From: Quillaja saponaria
Taxonomy: Eukaryota; Streptophyta; Magnoliopsida; Fabales; Quillajaceae
NCBI GenBank assembly: GCA_029379385.1
Contig: CM055609.1
Coordinates: forward strand, 806,001 to 870,000
DNA: 64,000 nt
Direction of reading: 5' to 3'
The notes beneath the pieces were generated by a model. That model searched no databases, was not told the origin of the DNA, and saw only the letters and a program-made list of their open reading frames with translations. Within the stretch, counting starts at the first letter, position 1. Every line of letters starts with the position of its first letter. Positions 24,301-35,848 of this stretch are shown here, in pieces. The position numbers were made by a program, and so were the translations under genes.

Positions 24301-24560
24301 TTGAGCATTCATATCAGAAAAAACAATACCAAAGAAAACCACAACAATACAATGAAAACCCAGATCAGCTAGGCAACACAAATTGCCTAAAACCCAATAC
24401 GATTTCAACAATCAGATCCATAAAGCAAAGAAATACAGATACAACAAATACGAAAACATACCCGTTTAGAGATAGAGAATGCGAAAATAAGGAAAATAGA
24501 GAGAACAATTAGGAGAAGGAGGCATCTTGGTTGAGACAGAAAAGAGATCTCTCTACGCAT
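21381..24560 (-). CDS. CYP21-1: Cyclophilin (peptidyl-prolyl isomerase), CYP21-1 type, with extra bases
   Basis: Seven exons: 24462-24560, 23165-23244, about 22907-22954, 22564-22587, 22295-22478, 22090-22165, 21381-21543. Exon 1 encodes [19 protein letters not shown], a membrane-anchor or signal segment, so it should enter the secretory pathway. The rest is a single cyclophilin domain with [32 protein letters not shown] and the tail [13 protein letters not shown] seen in Arabidopsis CYP21-1 (At4g34960). Catalytic-type residues (FHR Arg, QGGD) are present. Two faults: exon 5 is 184 nt where phase needs 183 (one extra base in about 22457-22467 leads to an early stop), and the exon 2 donor reads TTAGGGTATGG where TTAGGTATGG would fit exon 3. 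Without the extras the protein is about 230 aa. Confidence 0.85.
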
Positions 24561-26020
24561 CGCTGTAGTATCTTTCTTACACTATCTCCGATCACCAAGA
24601 AACCGTACGTATTTTATCCTCCATGGCAGAATATTTTCTGTAAAGTATGTGCCTTTGGAACTTTCTCACTCTGAAAGACCAATATGCACCACTGTCTGTC
24701 AGTAGTCCCCCTCTCTCTCTCTCAAAATTCCGGTCTAGGCGCTGCCAAGGGCGTTACAGCGTAAGTATATTGTCTGTAATAAGATTAATATTATTGTTGA
24801 AACAAGAAAATAAATATATAACTGAGGATTTGGGTTTTTGTATAATTGGGTATCGGGATTTGTTACCGTACTACGCGGTACACTTAATTCTTTGGTGTTC
24901 CTGCATTTCTTAGTGGGCCACTGGGCCTGGTTTTTAATGACCTACAACTGATGCATTTTTAATGTTGAGCACCTAACCCAGTTTAAATGGGCTTAAATTG
25001 TAGAGATTACATAAAACTCAAAAGTCGAAAATTAACATCAAATACTTGGTTACGAAAATCTTAGGTTAGAAAAAATTGTGTGCACTGAGCAAAAATGTAT
25101 TGTGCACAACAATCATTCTAATGAGCTATGGATTCTAATAAGAAAATATTCAACAAATTCAAATGTAGAGTTGTTTATTCATGACACCCTAAAGGGTGAA
25201 AGTTTAAATTAGAATTTGTTTATTTATTTATGTATTAATGGTAATGGATAATTTATAATTCATAGCTAATAATGATTCTAAATACATTTTATAGTGCATT
25301 ATTTGTCACATTAGAGAAACATTTGTAAACATAGGTAAATTGTTATTGACTATAAATCGCCAAGGGTTATGACGATTCATTTGTTAAAACACATTTCATC
25401 ATATATGGTCATAAGTTTAACCAATTAGTTTGTTATTACATATTTGAATTTAAGTCGTCATTATGGTACGCATTTATAATCTGAAATTCTAATAATTTTC
25501 ATGTTAAAACACATTTCAATGTAAATTGTCAACATTTACAAAGATGTCAAAGGGAATAAAATAGAGTCTTCCTTTTATTTCAATTCTTATGTCGGGTAGA
25601 AGAAACTAAAGGGCTATGTTTAACCACGTGACTAGGATTTATGAGGACAAAAGAGAGTCAGGAAAATTGAAACATAGCATTGAATAATAGATAACGAATA
25701 AATGAGTTTTGATATGTTTTTCAAAGTTAATTCTCACACGTTACCGAAAATTAATGACATATCTCAATCTTTTGACTGATTCGAAACTTCTATTATCTAA
25801 ATATGATCATAACGTAAATTAACCATTTCTCTTTTGTCTGATCTTACATATATATGTCGTCCTCTTAGAAAGATTGCTAAAAATGACATAACCCAGCAAA
25901 AGGGTAGCTGTCTTGTGGTGGCTGTCCATTAGATTTGCCTACATTTGAGGTTTGCATTTCACGTATAAATATGTTATACATGCACCACAAACCAAATGGA
26001 ATTGGAAGATATTACACAAG
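24561..26020. other. Divergent promoter region, cyclophilin / EXO-like
   Basis: The two genes point away from each other, so both promoters lie here. The cyclophilin leader side contains a CT repeat at about 24711-24723. The middle is AT-rich, with two copies of TGTTAAAACACATTTCA about 120 bp apart (near 25383 and 25502), hinting at an old tandem repeat or element. No coding region seen. Confidence 0.5.
25964..25970 (+). promoter_or_regulatory. TATA box of the EXO-like gene
   Basis: TATAAAT, 51 bp before the ATG at 26021. It lies downstream of the first in-frame ATG (25952), which argues that translation starts at 26021 and the 5' UTR is very short (about 20-30 nt). Confidence 0.65.
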
Positions 26021-26929
26021 ATGGCATCTTTGACTCTCCCAATTCGCCCTCTCTCTGTTGTTGCTCTCTCTCTATTCATTGTCCTCCCATTGGCTCTTGC
26101 TGTAGGTGGAAAGCCTGCTGCCTTGACCTACCATAATGGCCCTATTCTCAACGGCAACGTTAACCTTGTCCTCCTATGGTATGGTCCATTTGCTCGTGTC
26201 CAAAAAAGATCCATTAACAGTTTTCTAAAATCCCTAAACTTCAACGGTGGTGGTAACCTTCAGCCACAAGTTTCATCATGGTGGCAGGTGGTGGAGAGCT
26301 ACCAATCCGTGGCAAGGAAAGGCAACGGGAAAATCCAAGTGAACATAGCAGCCACAGTAAATGACCCAAATTACTCAATTGGGAAAATTTTAAACCAAGA
26401 TTTCATTAGAATTTTGGTTCAAAAGGTTGCAAAGCCTAACACTGTCGTCGTTATTTTAGCAAGTAGGCAGGTTACAGTGCAAGGAACATGCATGGGAAAG
26501 TGTTCACAGCATGGAGCCATTGGTAACCAACCATATATTATTGTCCAGAATCCGGAATACGAGTGTCCCGGAGAATGTGCATGGCCATTCCACAAATCCG
26601 ATTCCGGGCCACAAGGCGTGGTATTCACACCACCAAGTGGCAATGTTGGTGCAGATGCCATGGTCATTTCTTTGGCTTCGGGTTTGGCAGAAACAGTTAC
26701 AAATCCATTCAACACCGGGTTTTTTACACCAGGAAGGCATGATGCAGTTGAGGCAACCACCGCCTGTCCGGCAATGTTTGGAACCGGGGCATTCCCGGGT
26801 AATGCAGGCAAAGTTCGGATCGATCCAAAAACTGGTGGAGCATTTAACGCACATGGTGTCAAGGGCAGGCAGTTCTTACTCCCAGCTTTGTGGAATCCAA
26901 AAACATCTTCGTGCTGGACTCCTCTCTAA
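26021..26929 (+). CDS. EXORDIUM-like / phosphate-induced protein 1 (PHI-1)
   Basis: Single-exon gene of 302 aa from MASLTLPIRPLSVV. Residues 1 to about 28 are a signal peptide (hydrophobic VVALSLFIVLPLALA). The mature protein has the PHI-1/EXO family landmarks YHNGPIL, NLVLLWYG, SWWQVVESYQ, CMGKCSQHG, YECPGECAWPFH, AETVTNPFNTGFF and the closing WNPKTSSCWTPL. EXO-like proteins are secreted to the apoplast or cell wall and are linked to brassinosteroid- and carbon-dependent growth; the biochemical activity is unknown. The upstream ATG at 25952 would add 23 codons with no signal-peptide character and lies before the TATA box, so it is rejected. Length and motifs are typical; no defect seen. Confidence 0.93.
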   Translation: MASLTLPIRPLSVVALSLFIVLPLALAVGGKPAALTYHNGPILNGNVNLVLLWYGPFARVQKRSINSFLKSLNFNGGGNLQPQVSSWWQVVESYQSVARKGNGKIQVNIAATVNDPNYSIGKILNQDFIRILVQKVAKPNTVVVILASRQVTVQGTCMGKCSQHGAIGNQPYIIVQNPEYECPGECAWPFHKSDSGPQGVVFTPPSGNVGADAMVISLASGLAETVTNPFNTGFFTPGRHDAVEATTACPAMFGTGAFPGNAGKVRIDPKTGGAFNAHGVKGRQFLLPALWNPKTSSCWTPL

Positions 26930-27242
26930 TTATTTTGGTTAAATATATTTGGTCAAATTTCAGAGATGAGGGTTTGATGTATTATTAATTAATGTTTAAA
27001 TCAAATATCAAATTAATTTGTCAATACTTCAAAATACAATTGTTGCTTAATTTGCTTTTTTTTTAGAAATACATAAATAAATTATTTACATCGATTGCAT
27101 ATCACTATAAGCAGATCGGATTCAACTCAATCTATAAGATAGTGAAAAAACCAATTCACTAGTTCATTAGTAAATTTGCTTCTTTGATTACTTCTTTATG
27201 ATTAATCTTTTTTATTTGATAAATAAATAAATAAAAACATAA
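26930..27242. other. 3' flank of the EXO-like gene
   Basis: AT-rich 3' UTR and flank. No feature beyond A/T runs before the first duplicated unit begins near 27243. Confidence 0.5.
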
Positions 27243-30200
27243 ATAGTGGTTTACTAATGTACCTAATTTTTGTATTTAATAAAGATATCATTTATGTCCT
27301 TTACATAAAATTAGTAAAACATATATATCTAAACCAAAGAGATACAACATTTTCTGAGATATATATAATTGTTTCATTCAAAATATATAGCATGCTTCAT
27401 GCTTCTTATTATATATATTAACAATTTGTCAAAACAAACCTAATTATTAATTAAGACATTTAGTAATTGTCATGAACCATGGCTTTTCTCTTGAATATAA
27501 CCTAGCACACTATGTCACTATATATAATACAAATTTTATGGGCATGTACGTATGCCAACGAGGAGGGTTGTACCTGTGTTACCATCATCAAATTATTGTA
27601 GCAAAACTTAATGTTGCTAACAACCAAATTAATTGAAGGACCACTCCTCCACTTTTTCTTTGCTTTGTACAAATAATTCTTGACATAATTAAAATAAAAA
27701 AATAAATTTATATACTAAATATGGTAATGTTTACCAACTTCAAATTGTATTATCTGAAAAAGAGGGAAATCGAAAACACAAAATTTCTCAAATAGGAAAA
27801 ATAACAAACTTCCAAGTATAAAACACGAAATCTTATTTGAGGTACATGATAACACAATCTTTCATAAGAATAATTTATATTTGAGATTACTTTGTTTAGA
27901 AAAACCAAGACAAGAAACAAAAATTGTTAAATCTGAGGGCTACAGCTGAGAGGGACATGACGGAGCCCTGCAAAGAAAGAACTTCAAATTTTGAACTTGT
28001 GGCAATAAATGTAGGGAAAAAAAAGTCGTAATAGTATGGACATGTACCTCCACTAATTAAAGAGGTTACGTGCATCAAATGGTCACTCTCTCTCTCTCAC
28101 ACACACACAATATGACCGATATAGATAATGGGATTTTCAAAGCATCTTCGTATCAACCAAAGCATAACAAATGGGTGAATAAGAACAAAAATATAAAGGT
28201 GACAGTACTGATCAAACAAATGCAAGTGGGTCATCTTTTAATTAATTTCAATTAATTGACATTATCAATTTATTTTTTACCCAATATTTCATATCTGAGT
28301 TAAATAAGATACAACAAACTGATATGAATAATTATAATTACAATTTACGTTCTGTACTAGTTAATCATCGAAGATTAGTAAATTGAATTTGCACAATTTA
28401 ATTAGTTATTCATCGTGATCTTATATATAAATAAATTAATAATCTGTTCGTACTTATCAATTTAATTAGCTTCAAACTTGCGTCTTTGTAGGCGGCTACA
28501 CCAACTTGGTTTTATAAATCTTTGATTCTTTATTAATTTAGATTAATTAAAAATGAAAGAGAACGTGAGATGGGAAACCTTTCCATGTGGCTTGAATAGG
28601 TATGGGGCCCACAATTTTATTGTCGTGCACTGGACCAGTACAGGCGCCACAAGTCCGTACGTTTCACGTTCAAATGGAATCGTATTTTATCATGTAATTT
28701 TTTTAACTAGTGCTAAAAAATAATTGATAAAATATAATAAATATAAATTTTAAAATTAAAATAATTTTAAATTAAAAATTATTTATTACACAATAAGTAA
28801 TTATTATAATTATTAATATATAATTTATATATTTGTCATTTTAGCAAGTGTCTTATAGACACATATCAAATTTGATAAGCGCGTGGTCCTATTTCTGAGA
28901 ACTTGCCTTATCAGAACGAAGCCGTTTTGAGGGCGATACCACGAGGAACCCGCTTATGTAGTAGCTGTTATCCATTGCACCAAACTCTACACCACATAAA
29001 TAATATATAGACCACAAGTACAAAATTAAGGCTTTGGCCACCAAAATGCAAAATAAAATAAAATTGATTGGACATGTGGCAAATTATTTGTTCTTAATTA
29101 AACTCTTTACATATATAATAATTTATAAAATAAAAATAAATAATACTCCTACCTTGTAGTAGTTCAATTGGGAGAGATTTCAGTATGTTAAGAATTTGAA
29201 TTCATACAAAAATATTTGTAAAAAGGGATAGTCATAAATCTTTAATAAGATTAAAGTTATATCGTGTAAATGAGAAAATATTTTTTCAAAAAAATAAAAA
29301 AAAAATAGTGAGAATTCTTAATTTCTAATAACAAAGCTTAATTTTTATAACTAAATCACTTATTTTATATCTATAATTAAATATTATACCATAATACATG
29401 TTATATTTTACAAAATTACTCGATTGTAGAATGAAATTAAAGTTATTTCTTTACTATTTTCAAAGCAAAATAAATAAATAGATGCATTTTAATGTCCACA
29501 TATCCTTGGATAAATATATAAACAGAGCAGTATATTATTAATTTACAATCAAAATTGTTGACAAGTTAAGAGAGTGGTGGAGGAGATGACTTGAAATGAA
29601 AAGATAATGGATTTGAAGTTTCAACTTTCAACCAACTTGGTTATGACCTTTGCGACTGAAATAAAACCAGCAGTCATTCTCATTCGAAAACACAAAATAG
29701 TACCAAGTACAGACACAATCTGATTGTTTGTTAGGTAACTAGTCGTATTTTATTTAATACTTGGTTGAAATTCTGGATAGAACTTCAACCACTGTAAGTC
29801 ATTATCATCCTTTCTTTAATTCAATTAATAGCATCAATTAATTTGGATATTTATCTAATTATGTCCTGATGAGTTGAAAAGTAACCCAAAAAAAAAATCT
29901 TATTCTAAATTTGAATTTTTTTCAAAAATCCTAAAATAATTTCATAGTTAATAAATCTTACATTTTTTTTCCTTAATCGAGTATATAGAACTAATTTTAT
30001 CTTTTAGTTTTCAAATCATCAAAATTTATTTCTATTTAAAAATTATGATTAAAATTTAAATTAAAAATAATAAAAATCATGTCCAATTAAAAAATAAAAT
30101 AAAGTAAAAAGGTAATAGAGATGAAATAAAATTGAAGATAAATAATATTTTTATTTAAAAAAGTAAAAGTTTTATTTATTTATTTTAGTGAGAAATTAAA

Positions 30201-30745
30201 ACTTGAAGGCTTGATATATAATTGAAGGGTTTAATTTGTACAATATACATTTTTATTGATAAAAAGACTTATTTTATATAAAATTATTTTAAAAGTTTTT
30301 GAGATCTAAAATTTAAAGTAGAACTTTTAATTATTTTTCTTATTATTTTTCTCAATTAACACAATCTCATGTAAAAACAAAATGATTACGTAATAATGTA
30401 CCCTTTTCTTTAGGTAAAAATTGCCTAAAACTTTAAAATGGACAGCAAAAGTGTATCTTAGCAAAAAAATAAATAAATAAATAAAAGAAGAAGCAAAAGT
30501 CTTGTCCCAATTATGTTAAGTAATGTGATTTTTCTTTATATTTTAATTACTTAGTTTGACTTAAATTACAAGTTTTTTTCTTTTAGAACTTTTTACCTCT
30601 TGACATTTAACTATTTACAGTATTTCATACTTAGATTTACTTTTCATTTAGTTTTTCTTAAATAAATTTTTTGAAATTTTTTATCGAAATTAACAAAATA
30701 ATACTCATGTGTCATCATTTGAATTATTTTCTTTTATTTCTCATG
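27243..30745 (+). repeat. Tandem duplication, unit A (about 3.5 kb, noncoding)
   Basis: Direct repeat of the next 3.65 kb. Matching landmarks in the same order: 27330-27412 with 30838-30953 (CTAAACCAAAGAGATAC, ATAGCATGCTTCATGCTTC); 27765-27895 with 31166-31310; 27935-28020 with 31355-31440; 28368-28490 with 31826-31948; 28900-29000 with 32040-32150; 29395-29520 with 33115-33240; 29600-29830 with 33320-33540; 30050-30640 with 33770-34330. Identity looks roughly 75-90 percent in the islands and lower between them. No long frame is preserved in both copies. A possible degenerate SINE (A-box-like TAGTTCAATTGGGAGAG) lies near 29160 in this unit only. Confidence 0.85.
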
Positions 30746-30764
30746 TACAAATCAAAAATAAAGT

Positions 30765-33700
30765 ACTTACTAACTGTACCTAATTTTTTTTTTAATAAAC
30801 ATATCATTGTGTCCTTTACATAAACTTATTAAGACATATATATCTAAACCAAAGAGATACATAATTTTCTGAGATATATATATATATATATATATATAAT
30901 TGTTTCATTCAAAATATATAGCATGCTTCATGCTTCGTATTATATATATTAACCTGGGTTGTACTTGTGTTACCATCTTCAAATGATACTTTTTCACTTT
31001 TTTATTGAATAAATGAAACAGTAAGAAGGGTAATGTCGGGTCGTAGGTAAAAGTTCTTTTTAAGTGCTAAAATAACCTGTTATATTTGACATATTTAAAT
31101 AAATAAATAAATTTATATTTTAAATATTATAATGTTGTAAGAACTTTAATTTATAATATCTAAAAAAGAGTTAAATCGAAAACACAATATTTTTCAAATT
31201 GGAAAAATAATAAGCCTCCAAGCATGAAACTCAAAATCTCATTTGAGGTACCATAATAAACACAAAACCTTTCATAAGAATAATATATATCTGAGATTAA
31301 CTTGTTTATTAAAATAAAAAATATATATATAAAAAAAAGGCAAAAATTCTTAAATCTGAGAGCTACCGCTAAGAGGGACATGTCGGAGCCCAGCAAAGAA
31401 ACAACTCAAATTTTGAACTTGTGGCATTAAATGTAGGGAAAAAAATATCGTAAAAGTAAGGACATGTACACAGAAAATATAACCGAGATAGATAATGGGA
31501 TTTTCAAAGCATCTTCGAATAAAGCAAAGCACTAAGATATGGGAGCATAAGAACAAAAATAAAAGGAGACAGTACTGACCTAACAAATGCAAGTGGGTTA
31601 TCTTTTAATTAATTGATATCATCAATTTATAATTTATACAATATTTTATATACGAGTTAAATATGAAATTATAAATTAATATAATTAATTTTATTTTATT
31701 TTTATTCTCATGAATTTTCTCACAACTTTTAAATATAAAATTTATTTCATTTTGAATTTCATAACTCACCCTCTTTATAATATTTCTTGCAAGCTCAAAT
31801 CATTAGAACAATCTCTCAACTTAATTATCAAAGATTAGTAAATTGAATTGGCACAATTTAATTAGTTATCCATTGTGATCATATATATATATATATATAT
31901 AAATTAATAATTAGTTCGTACTTAGCTATTTCATTGGCTTCAACTTGCGGCAGTGTGGGCCGTTGGCCCCACAAGTCCGGACTTTCCACTTTCAAATCGA
32001 TACTAATTTATCAAATTTGATAAGCCATTGGCCCTATTCTTCAGAATTGGCCTTATCAGAACGAAGACGTTTTGAGGGCGATATCACGTAGAGCTCGCTT
32101 ATATAGGTGTTATCCACGTCTCAACTCTCAACTCTACACCACATAAATAATATGTAGACCACAAATACAAAATTAAGTAGGCATTGATGACCAAAATGAA
32201 AATAAAATAAAATAGATTTGTTTGTTATTTTTTAGGACATGTGGCAATTATTTGTTATTATTGTAAAACTCTTTACATATTTATAAAATAAAAATAGATA
32301 AAAATAATACTCTCAAATTAAATAGTGTAGATTTTAAACGAAATTCATTTGAGATTTACATTTTATTCAATTATTAATTATATACTAATTAAGTTAGATT
32401 TTATTTTGTGAAATTTATTTGAGATAAGTTATTATTTTGTCCACCTCAATTATATTTTTATTTTGAATATTACACATATTTTTTATTTAGATAAATAGAT
32501 AAAGACCACCACCACTTCATTTCAAATATTCGTTAAAAAAAATATATAGTATTTTACATTCATATATTACATTACTACGGAGGCCTCGCAATTTAGCAAT
32601 TATCAAATAATCACACAAAGGTGGAAATACTAACTCCTAATTACAGAAATAAAATATAAGAAAATATCCACAACATCAACAGATAGGAGACTCGAACTTA
32701 AAATCTCGTGATCCAAGCACATTCATCTTAACCAATTGAGCTAAAACCTCATCAACATCTCAAATATTCATTTAACCAACTACTAAATTTTTTCCTCTCA
32801 ACTCATCTTTTGTTCATTGGACAATAATTAATTTTCATGTATTTATATTTTTAATTAATTAATACTAGTTTTAATTAAAAAATTTGAGATACTATTGAAA
32901 AAATACTTAAACTAAATGAAAAAAAGTTATTCGTTTATTATAAATAAGAGAATTAAATTGAATTTCATAAATATAGTTGTCATCCAATTAAAAAAATTTA
33001 TTTTATAATTAAATTATAAAATTCACTTAAAATAAAATAAAATCTATTTTTTATCTTGTTCTAAATACTCTATTAATCATCTTATTTTATGTCTGTCATT
33101 AAATATTATACTGTAATTCATGTTATAATTTTATAAATTACTCGATTGTAAAATGACAGTACAATTATTATTATTATTTTTTTTAAATCAAAATAAATAA
33201 ATAGATGTATTTTAATGTCCACACATCCTTGGATAAATGTATGAATACAGCTGTGAGCCGTATATCAATTATAAACCAAAATTGTTGACAATTTAAGAGT
33301 CAGGCGGAGGAGGTGGCTTGAAATGAAAACACAGTGGATTTGAAGTTTCAACTATCAACCCAACTTGGTTATGACCTTTGCGACTGAAAAAAAACCAGCA
33401 GTCATTCTCATTTGAAAAGACAAATTAGTACCAAGTACAGACACAACCTCTTTCTTTGTTAGCTAGCTAGTCGTATTTGGATGGAACTTCAGCCACTGTA
33501 AGCCATTATCATCCTTTTTTTATTTCAATTAATAACATCAATTACTAAATGAGTTGTAACTATGTTCTGATGAGTTGAAATTAAAGTAACAAAAAAATTC
33601 TTGTTCTAAATTTAAACTTTTTAAAAATAATCTTAAAATAATTTCACAGTTAATGAATCTTACATTTAATTTTTTTTTGCCTTACTCAAGTATATAGTAC

Positions 33701-34430
33701 TAATTTTATCTTTTGGTTTTCAAATCATCAAAATTCCTTTCTCTTAAAAAAATAATAAATTATGATTAAAAAATATAATAAAAATCATGTCCACTAAAAA
33801 ATAAAATAAAGCAAAAAGTTAATAGAGAGAAAGTAAAATTGAAGATAAATAATATTTTTATTTAAAAAAGTAAAAGTTTGATTTTTTTTTTTGTCAGAAA
33901 TTAAAACTTGAAGGCTTGATATATAATTGAAGGGTTTAATTTGTACTACATGCATTTATATTGATAAAATTATTTTTAAATTTTTTGAGACTTAAATTTA
34001 AAGTAGAACTTTTAAGTACTTTTCTTATTATTTTTCTCAATTAACACAATCTAATGTAAAAACAAAATGATTACGTAATAATGTACCTTTTTCTTTAGGT
34101 AAAAATGGCCTAAAACCTTAAAATAGAGAGCAAAAGTGTAACTTAGAAAAAAAAAAAGAAGAAGCAAAAGTCTTGTCCCAATTTTGTTAAGTAATGTGAT
34201 TTTTCTTTATATTTTAATTACTTAGTTTGACTTAAATTACAAGTTTTTGTCTTTTACAACTTTTTACGCTTTACCTCTTGAAATTTAACTATTTATAGTA
34301 TTTCATACTTAGATTTTATTTCCATTTAGTTTTTTTTATCAAAAATATTTAATTTTTCACCAAAATTAACATAATAACACTCGTGTCATCGTTTGAATTA
34401 TTTTATTTTATTTCCCATGTATAACCATAT
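30765..34430 (+). repeat. Tandem duplication, unit B (about 3.65 kb, noncoding)
   Basis: Second copy of unit A, following with almost no spacer. It is longer mainly because of the SINE at 32535-32759, and it has longer AT microsatellites at 30874-30898 and 31881-31900. The same island CAGAACGAAG.CGTTTTGAGGGCGAT (32057-32081) seen in unit A is kept. No gene is supported; frames at 31160-31396 and 31350-31592 are weak. Confidence 0.85.
32535..32759 (-). mobile_element. tRNA-derived SINE with target-site duplication
   Basis: On the minus strand the element starts GATGTTGATGAGG, followed by a pol III A box (TTTTAGCTCAATTGGTTAAG) and a B box (AAGTTCGAGTCTCC) about 30 bp further on, then an unrelated body, and ends in a T-run as many plant SINEs do. 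It is flanked by near-identical direct repeats TCAAATATTCGTTAAA (32522-32537) and TCAAATATTCATTTAA (32760-32775), the expected target-site duplication. It is about 225 bp long. It is absent at the matching place in unit A, so it probably inserted after the duplication. Confidence 0.75.
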
Positions 34431-35848
34431 TTTAAATTTATTTTTCTTTCTCCATTAAATAGTATTAAAAAAATATTATTCTCCTTTTCCTTACATCTTC
34501 CTCACAATTTTAGTTTTCTATAGTCTAATGTTATGTTTTACCCAAAAATGATTATTTCAAATTTACGGAAAAAAAATAAAGAAAAAGGTTTATAGTTACG
34601 TAAACATAATAAAATAAATTAAACTATTTTTTTTCCCACAAAATCATGAGATTTTTCATGTTAAATCAATTTGTGAATAAAAATAAGGTATCACATTATG
34701 AATTTTTTTTAGATTTATTTTAAAAACTTTAAATTGTATGGTGTGAAATGTAAAAAGTTATGAGTTAGGAAGAAGAAAAACATGAATATAGTCCACATTA
34801 TGTGTATGAAAAGATTACAAACATTCAAATACATAAGTAAGATAAAGTGTTAAAAGCTTTTTTTAATTTTTTATTAGTGTATAAGAATCATTGACAAATA
34901 TGATTAAATTAAGGCTAAATTGAGAAGTCATCCCTTCAACTAAAGCATTTAGTTGAATCTTTTTGAAATAGTAAAATTAAAACTTTGAAAAGAAACCTTT
35001 AATTAAAAAAGTGCTTTTTATATTACATTTTTATAATTAAAACCATATGCTATGTATCTAACTAATATAATGAGCTTCTTACTTCATGACTTTATCAAAA
35101 GAATGTATGCTTCAAGTATTTGATTTATGTCATATATTTAGTCACATGAATCGCATTCTACTGGTTCTTAATAATATTCCTAATTTTCTATTGTTATTGG
35201 AAGTTTCTGTCACTTTTCATATTTTTATTTATTTATTTTATATATTTGATTACTTTCTACAACATGTACATTAATATTATTAGAAAAAAAAAAGTTTTAT
35301 CATTTACAACTTACAACTTGACTGTATTTTAACATAAGTTTGCAAAAAAATCGTAAACTTGGTTCAAATTTAAATACATGCTCTCAATTTTTATATTCCA
35401 TTCAACAACTTGTGCGCAAGTGGCAAACAGATAAGGAAAGTTACTTTGAGAAGAATCGTTTAACATTTCAATTGTCGTTTTCATTGGATAACAAAGCTAA
35501 GTAGCTATCCCTCTCTTGTGGAGGAGATCGTAAAAAAAAAATATAAAAAATAAAAATAAAAATTCTTACAGCAACAAAACAGAATTTCTCTGGGTCCCAC
35601 TTCTCATCTACATACTCCATGATCCAAAACTTCAAGATTGCGTCGTCATCCTCAATAGGCCCGATAGAAATCTGAAAACGACTCCGACTTCGAGTCTACC
35701 GTACGTGTCAATTTGCCTACAGTGAGTACAATTACCAACACAAACAAAAAAAGAGTTATTATAAATATAGAGCTGTCTAGGAACTCGAAGCACACCAATC
35801 TATCAAAACTTTTGAATTCTTTTCTGAAAGACTGATTGTTAGATTCAC
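34431..35848. other. MFS gene upstream region
   Basis: AT-rich DNA with homopolymer runs, then a more complex promoter-like stretch from about 35560. No coding region seen; the frame at 35086-35274 is low complexity. Confidence 0.5.
35760..35767 (+). promoter_or_regulatory. TATA box of the MFS gene
   Basis: TATAAATA, 82 bp upstream of the ATG at 35849, which predicts a 5' UTR of about 50 nt. Confidence 0.65.

Noticed and set aside
25380..25540. Repeated TGTTAAAACACATTTCA as a possible transposon end
   Set aside because: Only two copies of the motif, no terminal inverted repeats or target-site duplication seen.
25952..26020. Upstream in-frame ATG of the EXO-like gene
   Set aside because: It lies before the TATA box and adds a charged stretch ahead of the signal peptide.
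26419..26862. 147-codon minus-strand frame
   Set aside because: Antisense shadow of the EXO-like gene.
29145..29300. Possible degenerate SINE in unit A
   Set aside because: A-box-like sequence is present but the B box is poor and no target-site duplication is visible.
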